In this document: one piece after another, positions 23,208 through 36,600 of the stretch
Position numbering within the stretch: the first letter of the stretch is position 1
Layout: each line of letters opens with the position of its first letter
NCBI RefSeq assembly: GCF_964275005.1
Contig: NC_092701.1
Location: forward strand, 12,127,788 to 12,191,787
Reading direction: 5' to 3'
Source of the DNA: Diadema setosum
Taxonomy: Eukaryota > Echinodermata > Echinoidea > Diadematoida > Diadematidae
DNA: 64,000 nt
Position numbers and translations under genes: made by a program
The notes under the pieces: generated by a model
Told to the model about the DNA's origin: nothing
Database searches by the model: none
What the model saw: only the letters and a program-made list of their open reading frames with translations

Positions 23208-26200
23208 CATCTATAACAGTAAAAGGCGAAGTTGTTGTTGTTGTCGGGGCCTTATGTATTTCCTGTTTTATTCCGGCGTTGCTGGTTTGTCTATCTCCTC
23301 CCGAGCCGACGGCTCCGGGCCCCCGAGACCGGTGCCGTCGGCAGCGGGAGGGTCTCCTACGTGCCTTGGACCGGGTTTCGTCCGCGCTCCGCCTCCGTGT
23401 CGACGTCGAGGACGACAAAGAGAAATTAATTAGATAGATGCATAATGCATTTTTGTGCGTGACGTCAGAGCCGAGCGTTTTAATATTCACCGATCCTGCG
23501 CTGGACTCCTGCCTTTATCGATCGTCCATCTTTTAGAGTAGAGACAGTGGGGATACTAAAGTCAAAAAGATGATGGCGTGCAGCGAAATCTCTGTCATAT
23601 TCCGGCGGACACGCACGCACGCACACAATGTACTCTCGGGTACGGTATGCCAGTGTGTGGCCTGCGCCTGTGTATGTATTGACGATGATTACACGAAACA
23701 CTATCTGCGTGCGCGTGATATGGACACTCATAATGGTACAATACACGGCGCGGTCATTGTTAGTACAAGGGCATTTACGTACAGCGACGTTCGCCATTGG
23801 CGTGCCCAAATGAAAACAACGAATGCTGTTATTTTATTGTATTTTGCACAACTGCAGGATACTATGCAGCTCAGGTACGTCATTTAGTTTGCATTCAAGT
23901 CGGGTATCATTGCACTCGGACTGTTCAGGACGGCTAAATATCCACTTCAATTTTGTCCTTGCCGATCGTACCATTCCATATCAGAGTACACGCGCCTCTG
24001 TTCATTCGTTTACTGCATGGCTGCTGTAAACATGAATATTAATGAGACGAGCGGACGCGGGGGAAACCCTCGCTTTGATGACCGCCAATTTTTGAAGTTA
24101 CAAGTGGACATCAAATGGGTGATTCTATAGTGCATCAAACCAAGTTTTGGTGATAAAAATAAAAAAGAGGGAGCAAATGACGACAAAAATATTCTTCTTT
24201 CTCCCATAACGTGGGAAAAGAAATATCAAAGAAAAAATACGAGGCCCTGAGACCCATGGATTCCCACGGATGCCTACTTATTAAAGCTATAATGACTATC
24301 ATCTCCCCTCCCAAAATAATTTTATTAAATGATGATGTAATAATAGTATTCATAATAATAACAATACATCGTATGTTACAGTCTGAAGCAGATAAACGGG
24401 TGAGGATTATGTAATCATATTGTCGTGTGGGACTTTTTTTTTTTTAATGATGTGTTAAAAAATAAATATTATTCATGACATACGCCATTTTTTTTTAGCT
24501 TTTTCATGAAGAGAAAAGATGTGTACGTGCGTTGGGGCCAGAAAGGGCTCATGTATTTCTTTTTTCCAACGGGCGTCGAGACTGAGGGTAAATGGCATGG
24601 GGGAGGGGAGATATGCAGGGCAAAATGTCAATGGCACCCCCTTCCCCCGTGCTTCGACGGGAAGAATCTTTGGGCAAAGAAGACAACCCTCGAATTTCCA
24701 CGGGTGCTGCTAAGTTGATCTGTGATAACAGCAAGCGAGGTTATTTTAAAGTCCCATTCCATGGACCGGCTCCTCAGCTCATGTGTTAGGAGGGGATGGC
24801 CATGGGTAGAAGAGGGTGCAAAAGAAGGAAGGAGAAAATAATAAAGTTCTTTCTTTCTGACTACTAAAAACGCGGCGAAAAATAATATGAATAAATACCC
24901 ACGGATGCCTACTTATTAAACCTGTAATGACTATGGGATCTCCCCTCCCAAAATAATATTTATTAAATGATGATACAATAATAGTATTCATAAAATAATG
25001 ATAATAATGATAATGTACAGTCTGAAGCAGATAAACGGGCGAGGATATGTAGACATATTGTCGTTGTGTGGGTTGTATTTTTTTTTATGACGTACATGGT
25101 AAAATGAATATTATTCATGACATACGCCACTTTTCAGCTTTTTCATGAAGAGAAAAGATGTGTGTGCGTTGGGGACAGATAGGGCTCATGTATTGTTTTG
25201 TTTTTTTCAACGGGCGTCGAGACTGAGGGCGAATGGCATGGGGAAGGGGGAGATATGCAGGGCAAAATGTCAATGGCACCCCCAGTGCTTCGACGGGAAG
25301 AATCTTTGGGCAAAGAAGACAATCCTCAAATTTCCACGGGTGCTGCTAAGTTGATCTGTGATAACAGCATGTGGGGTTATTCTAAAGTCCCATTCCATGG
25401 ACCGGCTCCTCAGCTCAGGTGTTAGGAGGGGATGGCCATGGGTATATAGAAGAGGGTGCAAAAGAAGAAAGGAGAAAATAGTAAAATTCTTTCTTTTTGA
25501 CAACTAAAAACGCGCGACGAATATAAATCAATTCAAAAAAATATGAGGCCCTCAGACCCGTGGATTTCCACGGGTGCTGCTAGTCTTATACAGTAAAAGG
25601 CGAAGTTGTTGTTGTTGTCGGGGCCTTATGTATTTCCTGTTTTATTCCGGCGTTGCTGGTTTGTCTATCTCCTCCCGAGCCGTCGGCTCCGGGCCCCCGA
25701 GACCGGTGCCGTCGGCAGCGGGAGGGTCTCTTACGTGCCTTCGACCGGGTTTCGTCCGCGCTCCGCCTCCGTGTCGACGTCGAGGACGAAAGAGAAAAAT
25801 TAATTAGATAGATGCATAATGCATTTTTGTGCGTGACGTCAGATCCGAGCGTTTAAATATTCACCGATCCTGCGCTGGACTCCTGCTTTCTCGATCGTCC
25901 ATCTTTTAGCTTGCAGAGACAGTGGGGATACTAAAGTCAAAAAGATGATGGCGTGCAGCGAAATCTCTGTCATATTCCGGCGGACACGCACGCACGCACA
26001 CAATGTACTCTCGGGTACGGTATGCCAGTGTGTGGCCTGCGCCTGTGTATGTATTGACGATGGTTACACGAAACACTATCTGCGTGCGTGTGATATGGAC
26101 ACTCATCATGGCATAATACACGGCGCGGTCATTGTTAGTACAAGGGCATTTACGTACAGCGACGTTCGCCATTGGCGTGCCCAAATGAAAACAACGAATG

Positions 26201-26728
26201 CTGTTATTTTATTGTATTTTGCACAATTGCAGGATACTATGCAGCTCAGGTACGTCATTTAAGTTTACTCTCAAGTCGGGTATCATTGTACTCAGACTGT
26301 TCAGGACGGCTAAATTTTTAATATCCACTTAAATTTTGTCCTTGCCGATCGTACCCTTCCATATCAGAGTACACGCGCCGCTGTTCATTCGTTTACTGCA
26401 TGGCTGCTGTAAACATGAATATTCATAAGACGTGCGGACGCGGGGGAAACCCTCGCTTTGCTGACCGCCAATTTTTGAAGTTACAAGTGGACATCAAATG
26501 TGTGGTTCTATGGTGCATCAAACCAAGTTTTGGTGATAAAAATAAAAAAAGAGGGAGGAAATGACGGCAAAAATATTCTTCTTTCTCCCATAACGTGGGA
26601 AAAGAAATATGAAAGAAAAAATACGAGGCCCTGAGACCCATGGATTCCCACAGGAGCCTACTTATTAAACCTAATGACTATGATCTCCCCCTCCCCAACA
26701 ATGACGATTATAATGATGATATAATAAC

Positions 26729-26766
<38 letters not shown>

Positions 26767-28390
26767 GAATAAGAATAGTTATAGTTATAATACTAATAAT
26801 AACAATAATGATGATAACTATGATGATAATGTACAGTCTGAAGCAGAAGAAGAAGGGCATTAATGATTATGATAATAATGATAATAAAAATGTACAGTTT
26901 GAAGCAGATAAACGGGTGGTTCTATGATCCATCAAACCAAGGTTTGGTGATAAAAACAAAAAGAAGAGAGCAAACGAAGACGAAAATATTTTATTTCTCT
27001 CAGCACAATAGTAAAAACACTAGGGGTCTATATATGAAGTAGTCCTACTCAGCACAAGATTACGTATGTTAGTGCAGTGAAGCAGTTTTGGACAGTTTGC
27101 GCAGGACTGTCTTCAGAAATGCTTTTTATCAAGAGCAGAAAAATGGGGGAAACAGATTTTTACAATTCTTAACAAATTAACATTTCCGCCTCCCTTGGTT
27201 GATCATCCCTATATTATGACTCTACTCTCTCCTCTCCCCTAAATAATAATGATAATGTTAGTAATAATGATAATGATAATAACAATAACAATAATACACT
27301 GAAATAATGATGATAATACAATAGGCCAATGCAAATGAATGGGGAGGGGTGCTATGATCCATAACTTAAGAGCGGGCGGAAGAGACACAAAAAGGTACTG
27401 GTTTGTTTTGATGGTTAAAATGAAATAGCAATGCTAATGAAGCTTTTTGAAACGTCTGTCAGTCGTAGAGAAACCTTGACATGACGGGAAAAAAAAAATA
27501 TTCACTATCCTTGACCGATAAACTTTTTTCCTTAATTCCCTTGATTCATCCCCATGTCAATAAATAATATAAAATAATAATAAGACCGAATGACTATGAT
27601 CTCCCCTCCCACAAAATAACAATAACAATAACAATAATAATAATAATAATAATAATAATGCTATTCATTATGATAATAAAAACAATGAACAGTATCAATG
27701 AGATAAACGGGTGGTTCTAGATCCTTCAAACCAAGTTTTGATTATGAAAACAGAAATGAGGGAGCAAATGAAGACGAAATATTCTTTGCGTATTTCTTCT
27801 CTCATAACGTGGTTGAAGAAATATCAAAGGAAAATTACGAAGCCCTGAGACCCGTGGATTCCCACGGGTGCCTAATACTTATAAAACCTAATGACTATGA
27901 TCCCCCTCCCCAAATAACAATAACAATTATAATAGCAATACAACAATAGGGGCCTAATGAGAATAATAACATGATAATAATAATATTGATGTATGGTCTG
28001 AAGCAGATAAACGAATGGTTCTATGATCTATCAAACCAAGTTTTGGTGATTAAAAACAAAAAGGAGGGAGCAATTGAAGACGATCAAAAATATTATATTT
28101 TTCTCTCATAACGTAGGAAAAGAAATAGGAATGAAAAAAAAAAATTATGCTCGGCCTTGAGACCAGCCATGGATTCCCTCGGGTGCCTGCATGGATGCAA
28201 GAGCAGGGGGTATAATTAATATCAAAGTCATAGTGTCAATAGTATCTCCCCATTCCGACGGGAAGAATCTGTGGGCAGAACTTCCGCAGAATCTCATAAG
28301 CGTTTTTGGTAATTTTTCCCTGAATGTTTGTTTTGGGGTTTTGTTTTGTTTGTTTTGTTTTGTTTTGTTTTTTGTTCTGCGGGGGTGGAA

Positions 28391-28426
<36 letters not shown>

Positions 28427-28607
28427 TGGGGGTGGTGGTCATGGGTAGAAGAGATCGAGCACAAGTAACGAAAGAATGAGAATTTTTTTTTTTATTTCAT
28501 CAATAAAAATGTACAAAATCGTATCTATGAGAAAAACAAATAAAACCCCTCAGACCCGTGGATTTCCACGGGTGCTGCTAGTATATATATATATATATAT
28601 ATATGTA

Positions 28608-28666
<59 letters not shown>

Positions 28667-31496
28667 ATATATATGTAAGTAGAGTGTGAACTGCAATATG
28701 GCTGAAAGTGCTCAACTATATAGGAGCCCATGTAGCACAATATATAGTAGGATGGAAGGCGTTGCTTTATTAGTGACTTAGCTGGACGAGTTGCTGACGA
28801 GGCTTCTGCCGAAACAGACTGTCCAGCTAAGTCACTGATAAAGCAACGCCTTCCATCCTACTATATATTGTAATATATATATATATATATATATATATAG
28901 ACCCATATCACAGATGATACGGTTTACATCCTTTGAATATTTTCTGAATAACCCTTGTTCAGAATAAATCAAAATCAATGAGTTGATGAAACCAACACGT
29001 TCTTGTAATAGGTCACAAAATGTTATCGATGTTTTACCAAAAATGTGTTTTTTTTCTACATTTCTGTATACCACTTTGCTAATTTTTTTTTAAATTTCAT
29101 TTATCTATTTGTTTGTCTTTCTTCTTCGACTTCCATGTAGAGTCAATGTTTGGGCCGTGGTTAGATCACAACCTGGGTTTCTGGAAACTCCGGGATAAAG
29201 ATAACGTGCTCTTTCTCTTCTACGAGAATCTCAAAAAGGTATGATGATCTTGAAATCTCGGGGTCATCCCACAAGACCGACACCCACGAGCTGGACATTG
29301 AAAACAGGTCCATGAGTCATACAGCTCACGAGTCATACAGCCCATGAGTTCGACACTAGGCAAATAAAGTCCATGAGTTCGACACGAGGTAAAAACAGCC
29401 CACGAGTTCGACAGATACAACACGGCTCGTGGGCCTTGTTAGCTTAGTGTCGATCTCATGGGCTGTATGACTCGTGGGTGTCGGTCTCGTGACGTGCACC
29501 TGAAATCTCTGCCGTTGAAACATTGAAAGAGTCAGATGACTTTTAGTGGAGAAGCTCCTGGCAATTCCTTCTTTTACAGAAATGGCACAAATGTGCTGAG
29601 TTGACATCGCCCCCTGCCGTTACAACAGGCCTTGGGCAATTTTGAGGAAGGGTCATCATCATTGTTCCATTTTTCGGCGTTTATTCTATTGTTCGTTGTT
29701 TGTTGTTTGTTTGTGTGCTTGTTTTGCGCCCTGTTCAAAACGTAGGATATTTTATCTGATGCACGAGCTGAGACTCAGACCTCTATTTACGTTCTCTTCG
29801 AGAGACAGGTGTCTGTTGTCTATTACTAGTGGGATGACATAAAAGCACTCAACAGGGTTCAGGCATCACTCATTGGAACGTAGAACCTATCCGTTTGATA
29901 GCAAGGAAAAAGCGTTTCTGCCTGAGCCTACGTAGTCATACCTTCACACAGTACCTGTTGGAGAAGGGTCCCATGTGGGTGTGTGAATGGCATGGGGTGG
30001 GTGTGGCAAGCTCGTGCCATTAAACATGCAGGGGAAAGGTACAAGGTGTTACCAAAAAAAGAAAAAAAAAACATTTCCCACTTTTGATCCTTAATAGTTT
30101 TTTTTTTCAACTTTATTTCATTTTTCGAAAAGAACATAAACATTTCACTTTCATTGGTAACAGAGAATAAGGTTACATAATCAAAACAAAGTAAAATTGA
30201 AAAGAGAACATAATTGTGGAACCTTGGGGTAACAAATAATGTAATGAAAATTGACTGAAGTGATATAGACGATATAACATTACACAAAATATCGAAAAAT
30301 GGAGGGACCCACTAAAAAGGCAATGCTTGTAGAATGTGGGCCCCTCAAGTACAGAATGTCAATAGAAAATGAACTGATGCAAAAAGGGGAAAAAAGATCG
30401 GGAATAAAGTCAGATTAAAAAAAAAGGTCTGGAAGCCCAATAAGAAGACAGAGTAACGGACAGACACACATTCACAGGCGAATGGACATTAAACGAGACT
30501 GAGACGACAAAACTTATGAAAGGGGACTTCAATACAAGACAGAACGAGACAGTTCGAAGACTATACCTCGGATAACACTGTTATTGATATAAGTAATAGC
30601 TGAATGGTGTACAGTTTAGTTGGAGGTGATTTGAATATGAGATCATGAATCAGTTTCGTTAAATTTATGACTGATTTTAAAGTTAAGTTCCAGATTTGGG
30701 GCAAATTTGAACCCTCTATACACAATTGAACTTTACACAAGAACCAATGGTGTGTATGTGAGTGTGTGCTTACAATGACCCTGAACAGTGGACATGAATA
30801 CCACGAATACCACCTTTTCAGAGCTCTGCTGACTAGGCTTCTGGACTCTTGCTCCAAGGCATATTAATGCTATAATTCATGATGGATTGCCCTGGCCACT
30901 GGTATGCTAGTCTGAATTGATGGTAAAGGGTAAAACGCATGCACACTAAAAAAAAAACCAAAAAAAAAAACCAAAAAAAAAAACAAACAACAACAACAAC
31001 AACAACACTTGCTTTCATGTGCTTGCATACACTACATTTTTGGATGAATAAAGACTAGCTATGACAGTAGAATGCTAAGAGATTTTTTTTTTCTGCCGAA
31101 ATTGTACTCTCCTTTAAAGCATTGAAGAGAAGCAACAGATACAGAATGACGCACTAGTTGTAGCTTAAACAGAGGTTGCCATATATCAGAAGTAGCCCAT
31201 TCTTGTACAAATATATACAGCAAAAGTATAACAGATAAGAGTTAGAGCTTCGTTTACGTACGTTTACGTACTGTTACCCGCACTGGAGTTCGTGCCAGCC
31301 TGTACTTTAACAAATCTCACACCTCTAATGGCATGACTGGCGGCTATATGTGGCCTCAACGTCATAATTTGTCTCGGGCAGTTGCGTGCCATAGAAAAAA
31401 TTGTAAATATTGACTCCCCGTGACAAGTTAGTGTTTGCTTTCAAAACTCAAGTGCATCCTTCTCAATGAACTATATGGGTGCAGCATTCTGTCAAA

Positions 31497-31539
<43 letters not shown>

Positions 31540-33633
31540 CAGGCACGCACACAAAAGAGACATACGATTTAGCAAGAGTGTTTGATTATTCTTGCAAACA
31601 AGCTGAATATCCGAACACCCTGTCGATCTAGAATAACAATTAATTGTCCTTGGTTATTAATTCATCCCTTACTTTACTTTCCATGGCCAAAACGTCCATT
31701 AGATCATACATGTACTCACGTGCAGCATTACAAAGCATGTATTCTTTTTTTTTTCTTTTCTCCCTCAAACCTCCGAGGATAATTGTCTATGTTCCATACT
31801 CCTGTCTATTTGATTACCTTCTTGTCACGATATTACAGTTTTGCTTCCTGTCGTGTCGTGTTGTCAGGTCAGGTTTGTTTGTTTGTTTTTTTTTTCTACA
31901 AGTAGTCATGTTGCTGTCCTAGTCTTGTCTCGTGTTAATTAGTTTGGTTGCTGTTGTTTCGTGTGTAACTGTTTGTCTGTCTGTCTCTCGAGTGGACTGC
32001 AAAACCTTCTATGCCGCCTAAAGTTGATGTTTTCAATCAATCTTTGCACCAAATCTTTTTACCTAAGAGGGACCCACATTCTACAAGCTCTGTCTTTGTA
32101 GTGGGTCCCTCCGGCTTTTTTTTTTTCACGCAATGCATATTGACAATCATTAATTTAACTTTCGTTTCTTTATCAACCGTTGTAATGTATCCTTACTGTA
32201 AGTTTTTAATAATTGCTTTCTTTGTATTGATTTATATGCATCATTTTTGTCACTGAAGAAAGTGAGATCTATGTTTGTATATTGTTTCATTGTGACTTAA
32301 AAAAAAAAAAAAAAAACTTGAACTTGAAGGGCCGCAAACAAAACAAGACATGTCCAGCTTGACGGTGGTGGAAACGGTAAAGAGACAAGGTAGCAAACAG
32401 CATGTTTGTTCAACATGAGAGTGACTCCCTCACGGCAGTGAACAACTGTATTAAAAAATAAAAGAATATGCCTGGCCAACACAATTTGAATACAAAATAG
32501 ATAAATTCAGCGCATTCATTTGCGTAATGGTACATGGATATTTCAGTAACACACGTGTTTTTTTTTCGTTGTTGTTGTTGTTGTTGTTGTTTTTTTTTTT
32601 TTTGGGGGGGGGTTACGCAGTATTTTCTATTTTTTCAACAAATGTCACACAATTCGAAATTTTTAGTACAGTCACTATTAGTGGTGCAGGCACAATGTGA
32701 AAATGCAAAGAGACAAGAGCAAAAAAAAAAAAAAAGAGAAGGAAATAGTAAGCAATGGTAAGGAAATTAATTGTAACATTTTTGAAGCTGAGATTTAAAG
32801 GTAAGGAATCGGCGGTGTTTCTGACTAGTTTCGTGCAACAGATTGTAATTCTCTGACCCGTTGACCTGAAAGTTATACAAAACACGGGATAAAAACAAGA
32901 CCAGACGGAAAAGTTTCACGTACTTTATATACAAGCAATTAAAAATCCCGAGTTGGTAACTGTGCCCTTTCGTCGCAAGGGTAAGAAGAGATACAATCTT
33001 TGGTGTTGCAGACGTAGATGTAAGCGGTGCAAAGTCCAAAGTCCATGAACTCGAGACTGACTCTGCAGAAAATATAATCATTCAATCAGTACATTCATAT
33101 GTACCTATACTAAAAGGTCTGTCAACCTTCAAGACTGCGAAAGCAAACTTTGAGAGCGTAAGATATGCACCTTGATGGTTCCCATTTTTTTTTTTTTTTA
33201 TTTATATGTTTTATTTCGAAATCACATAAAATCACAATATTTACAAATAATCATCAATCAGCAAACACGAGAAAAAGAAAAAAAAAAGAAAAAGTGACAA
33301 GAGCAATTCAGAGATAAAATAAAAAGAGAACCACCATGATTCATCAATAAGTAGTAAGGTAAAGCTTCCTCAAAGACCCCCGTCTCATAACACACCCAGG
33401 GAGAATGGCTCCCCCAGTGGGGTCCCCAGGTCTGAAAGAGGACCATACCCTCTTATTCAACGACAAAAGTCACACCATATCCTACACAATCAAAATTTAC
33501 TCATCTAATCATCCCTCAAAACTACACATTCTCAACTCATCTCGAGACATCTTTAGCATTGTAATTCAAACCACTACATAAAGCCTAAATCAGACCTGGA
33601 AATCCCTGACAGGAAAAGATTACATTACAGACT

Positions 33634-33669
<36 letters not shown>

Positions 33670-36600
33670 AGAGCCTAAAAAATTCCAAAACCATTGAGCA
33701 ATTAGTTCATGTCCAAGGCGCGCCAACAAAGTTGGAGAAAACAAAGGCCAGACAGAGGGCCGGCAAATTCACTAACTACAATGTAGTACTACACATGGTT
33801 GTACTTTGTATCAGCGACAGATCATGGAGATTCCAATGAGCAAAATACAATGACAAGTATTCAGCATACCAATACACAATATGAAATAAACTTAATCCAA
33901 GGGGTATGAAACAATTTTAAAGTAACATTTAAACATATCATAAATCAAATCTCCATTTTTTGAAATGTAAAGTAAGCTTATTTCTTTTCTTAGCTAAATA
34001 ATACTCTGTTTCTTTTTGCTTCTTAATGAAACTCTTAAAAAAATCAACAGTTGGTATTTCATTCCTAAATTTACAAATATAAAGGTAATATTTTACAACT
34101 AATACAAGGTATGTTAAAAACTGATCTGATAATAAACCAAATAATTTTTCAAAATTGGAGAGCTTAAAATTATTAATGTGGATTTCTATTATGTTTACTA
34201 CATATCTCCAAATTGGTATAACCTTCTCACAATCGCAAAACAAATGAACCATAGTCTCTTCCATTTTCCCACAAAATGTACAGTTTGGTGAGTCTTTCCT
34301 TTTAATTTTATACAAAAAAGCATTCAAAGCTATGGATTTGTGAAAAATTTTAAAATAAAAAGAGCGTAACCTAGTATCAATAGTGCAAGTAAAATTAATC
34401 TTGTGTACATTATCCCAAATGATATCATCAGGGACTGTTATTTGACTTTTCCAATATTCATATCTTTTCTCAGGGACATGTAGCACATTTAATATTTTGT
34501 AAGCATGTCTGGGTACTTTTTTCTGGGCATTCAAATCAATAACCAAAGAATCACAAATATCTAAATTATTCAATGCAGTATCGTCCAACCATCCATTAGG
34601 AATATTCCTTAATAAGAAATTGAATTTTCTTCTGTCTGTATGGGGAATATCAAAATCTAAAATCAATTCTTCAAATAATTTATGACCAGGGAGGGGTGGG
34701 TTCAACAAGTCGGAAATTCCCAAAACATTTTTTTCGTACCAAGTTTCATAATAGAAATACTTTTTTGATTTTGAACGAATCAATCTATTAAACCACAGCA
34801 CTTGACAAGACCCAATCTCAGAAAATTTAGAATCATAGGATTCTAAAGTGGCATATTCTCTATAAATATACCAAGTACGTAATGACTCAGCCACTTGTGA
34901 GTTTTGCAAAGATCGCAAAATTGTTTCTGGGGCATATGCTTTCCAAAGAATCTTGGGGTCTCTATGAAATTTCTCTAGGGCCAATAATTCAATAGATTTC
35001 CAGACAGACTCATAATTTTCATCTAACAAACATTTAACCCATGTCATTTTTTGAGCAAGTGCAAAAGCCCATGGATCAATCATTTTAAGACCACATTGAA
35101 TATAGTCATTATACAAACATTTTCTTTGAACTCTATCCCTACCACCATTCCAAATAAACTTAAAAAAGAGACTATTCAAATCATTAAAAAATTTTTGAGG
35201 GATTTTTATACTAAGCACAGAAAAAAGATAAATTAACTGTGGCAAAACAAGGGACTTTATTACGCATACTTTACCAATTAAAGAGAGATTCCTCATCCGC
35301 CAGCAGTTTATAGTCTGTGCCATTCTTTTTAACTTCTCTTTATAATTAAGATCAAATATCAAACCCAAATCCAAAGAAAAATTAACCCCCAAGGATTTAA
35401 AGTCAGAAGTTTTCCATGTGATTCCTTGATTTCTCAAAGGAAAATCTTTACATCCCCTCTTTGACCCAATCCAAAGTGCCTCTGTTTTGGTTAAATTAAT
35501 CTTACATCCAGAATATCTACCAAACCTATCCAAAATATCAAACAATACACCAAAAGAATCTCTAGTTCCATCTATAAAACAAACAGAATCGTCAGCAAAT
35601 AAAGAAATCTTCACTTCATGATTATTTATCTTTATCCCATTCAACTGCTCATTCTGTCTTATTAATAAGGCCATGACCTCAATAACAAACAAAAATAAAT
35701 ATGGAGATATGGGGCAGCCCTGAAAAATACCTCTTTGCATGGATATACGATTGGTTAAAAAACCATTGTTTAGAACGTAAGACTTCCGTTCAGAATATAA
35801 TGTCTTTATCCACTCAATAAATGTATCTCCAAAATTAAACTGTTTTAATGTCTGAAAAAGGAAGTTATGATTAACACTATCAAATGCCTTTTCAATATCA
35901 AGTAATACTATAGCTCCAGGAACTTCATTAACCTGAGTATACTCAATAATATCAAAAATTAATCGAACATTATGACTTATATTTCTGCCTTTTAAAAAAC
36001 CAGACTGATCTGAGTGAATGAGAGAGTGCATAAATATTTTAATACGTTCTGCGAGACATTTTGCTAATATTTTATAATCAACCGTCAATAGTGTAATAGG
36101 ACGATAATTTTTTATCAACAATTGGTCCTTATCTTTTTTAGGAAGAAGAGTAATAACACCATTTCTCTGTGATACAGACATCATTCCATTTTGTAAAGAA
36201 AAATTATAAGAGTTCATCAACATGTCACTTATGTCAGGCCAAAATACTATGTAAAATTCAATAGGAAGTCCATCAAATCCAGGAGTTTTATTAATTTTCA
36301 TCGATTTGATAACATCAAATATTTCTTGTTTAGATAAAGGTTTTTCCAAAATTTGTTTTTCATCATCAGTCAATTTTGGAATATTCAAATCATTGAACAA
36401 ATCCTGACGTACATTTTCATCAGCCATATCTTGATGCTCAGGGTTGGAATACAGTTTATTATAAAAAGCATGTATTTCTTGCAAAATCTTGTCAGGGTCA
36501 GAAATCAAGTTTTCTTTTTCATCCTTCATTCTACTAATCGTTTTCTTTTGCCAAGATCTGTTTTCTAAATTACAAAAATACTTTGAATTTTTTTCTCCTT

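Larger units (their letters stand above)
25584..28581 (+). mobile_element. Non-autonomous Helitron, copy 2 of a head-to-tail pair
   Basis: Starts TCTTATACAGTAAAAGGCGA immediately after the CTAG end of copy 1, with no base between, and ends in the same hairpin (28554-28573) plus GCTG and CTAG at 28578-28581, followed by T. The first 1.07 kb is nearly identical to copy 1. The rest holds (TAA)n-rich repeats of a unit with AGTCTGAAGCAGATAAACGG and AACCAAGTTTTGGTGAT, and decayed copies of the terminal hairpin near 26635, 27855 and 28165. The pair sits in a TA microsatellite and is missing from gene 3. Confidence 0.85.

Noticed and set aside
25556-25575. ACCCGTGG..CCACGGGT hairpin as a transcription terminator or recombination site
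   Set aside because: Its position 4 bases before CTAG and its repetition at 28554 fit a Helitron 3' end better.
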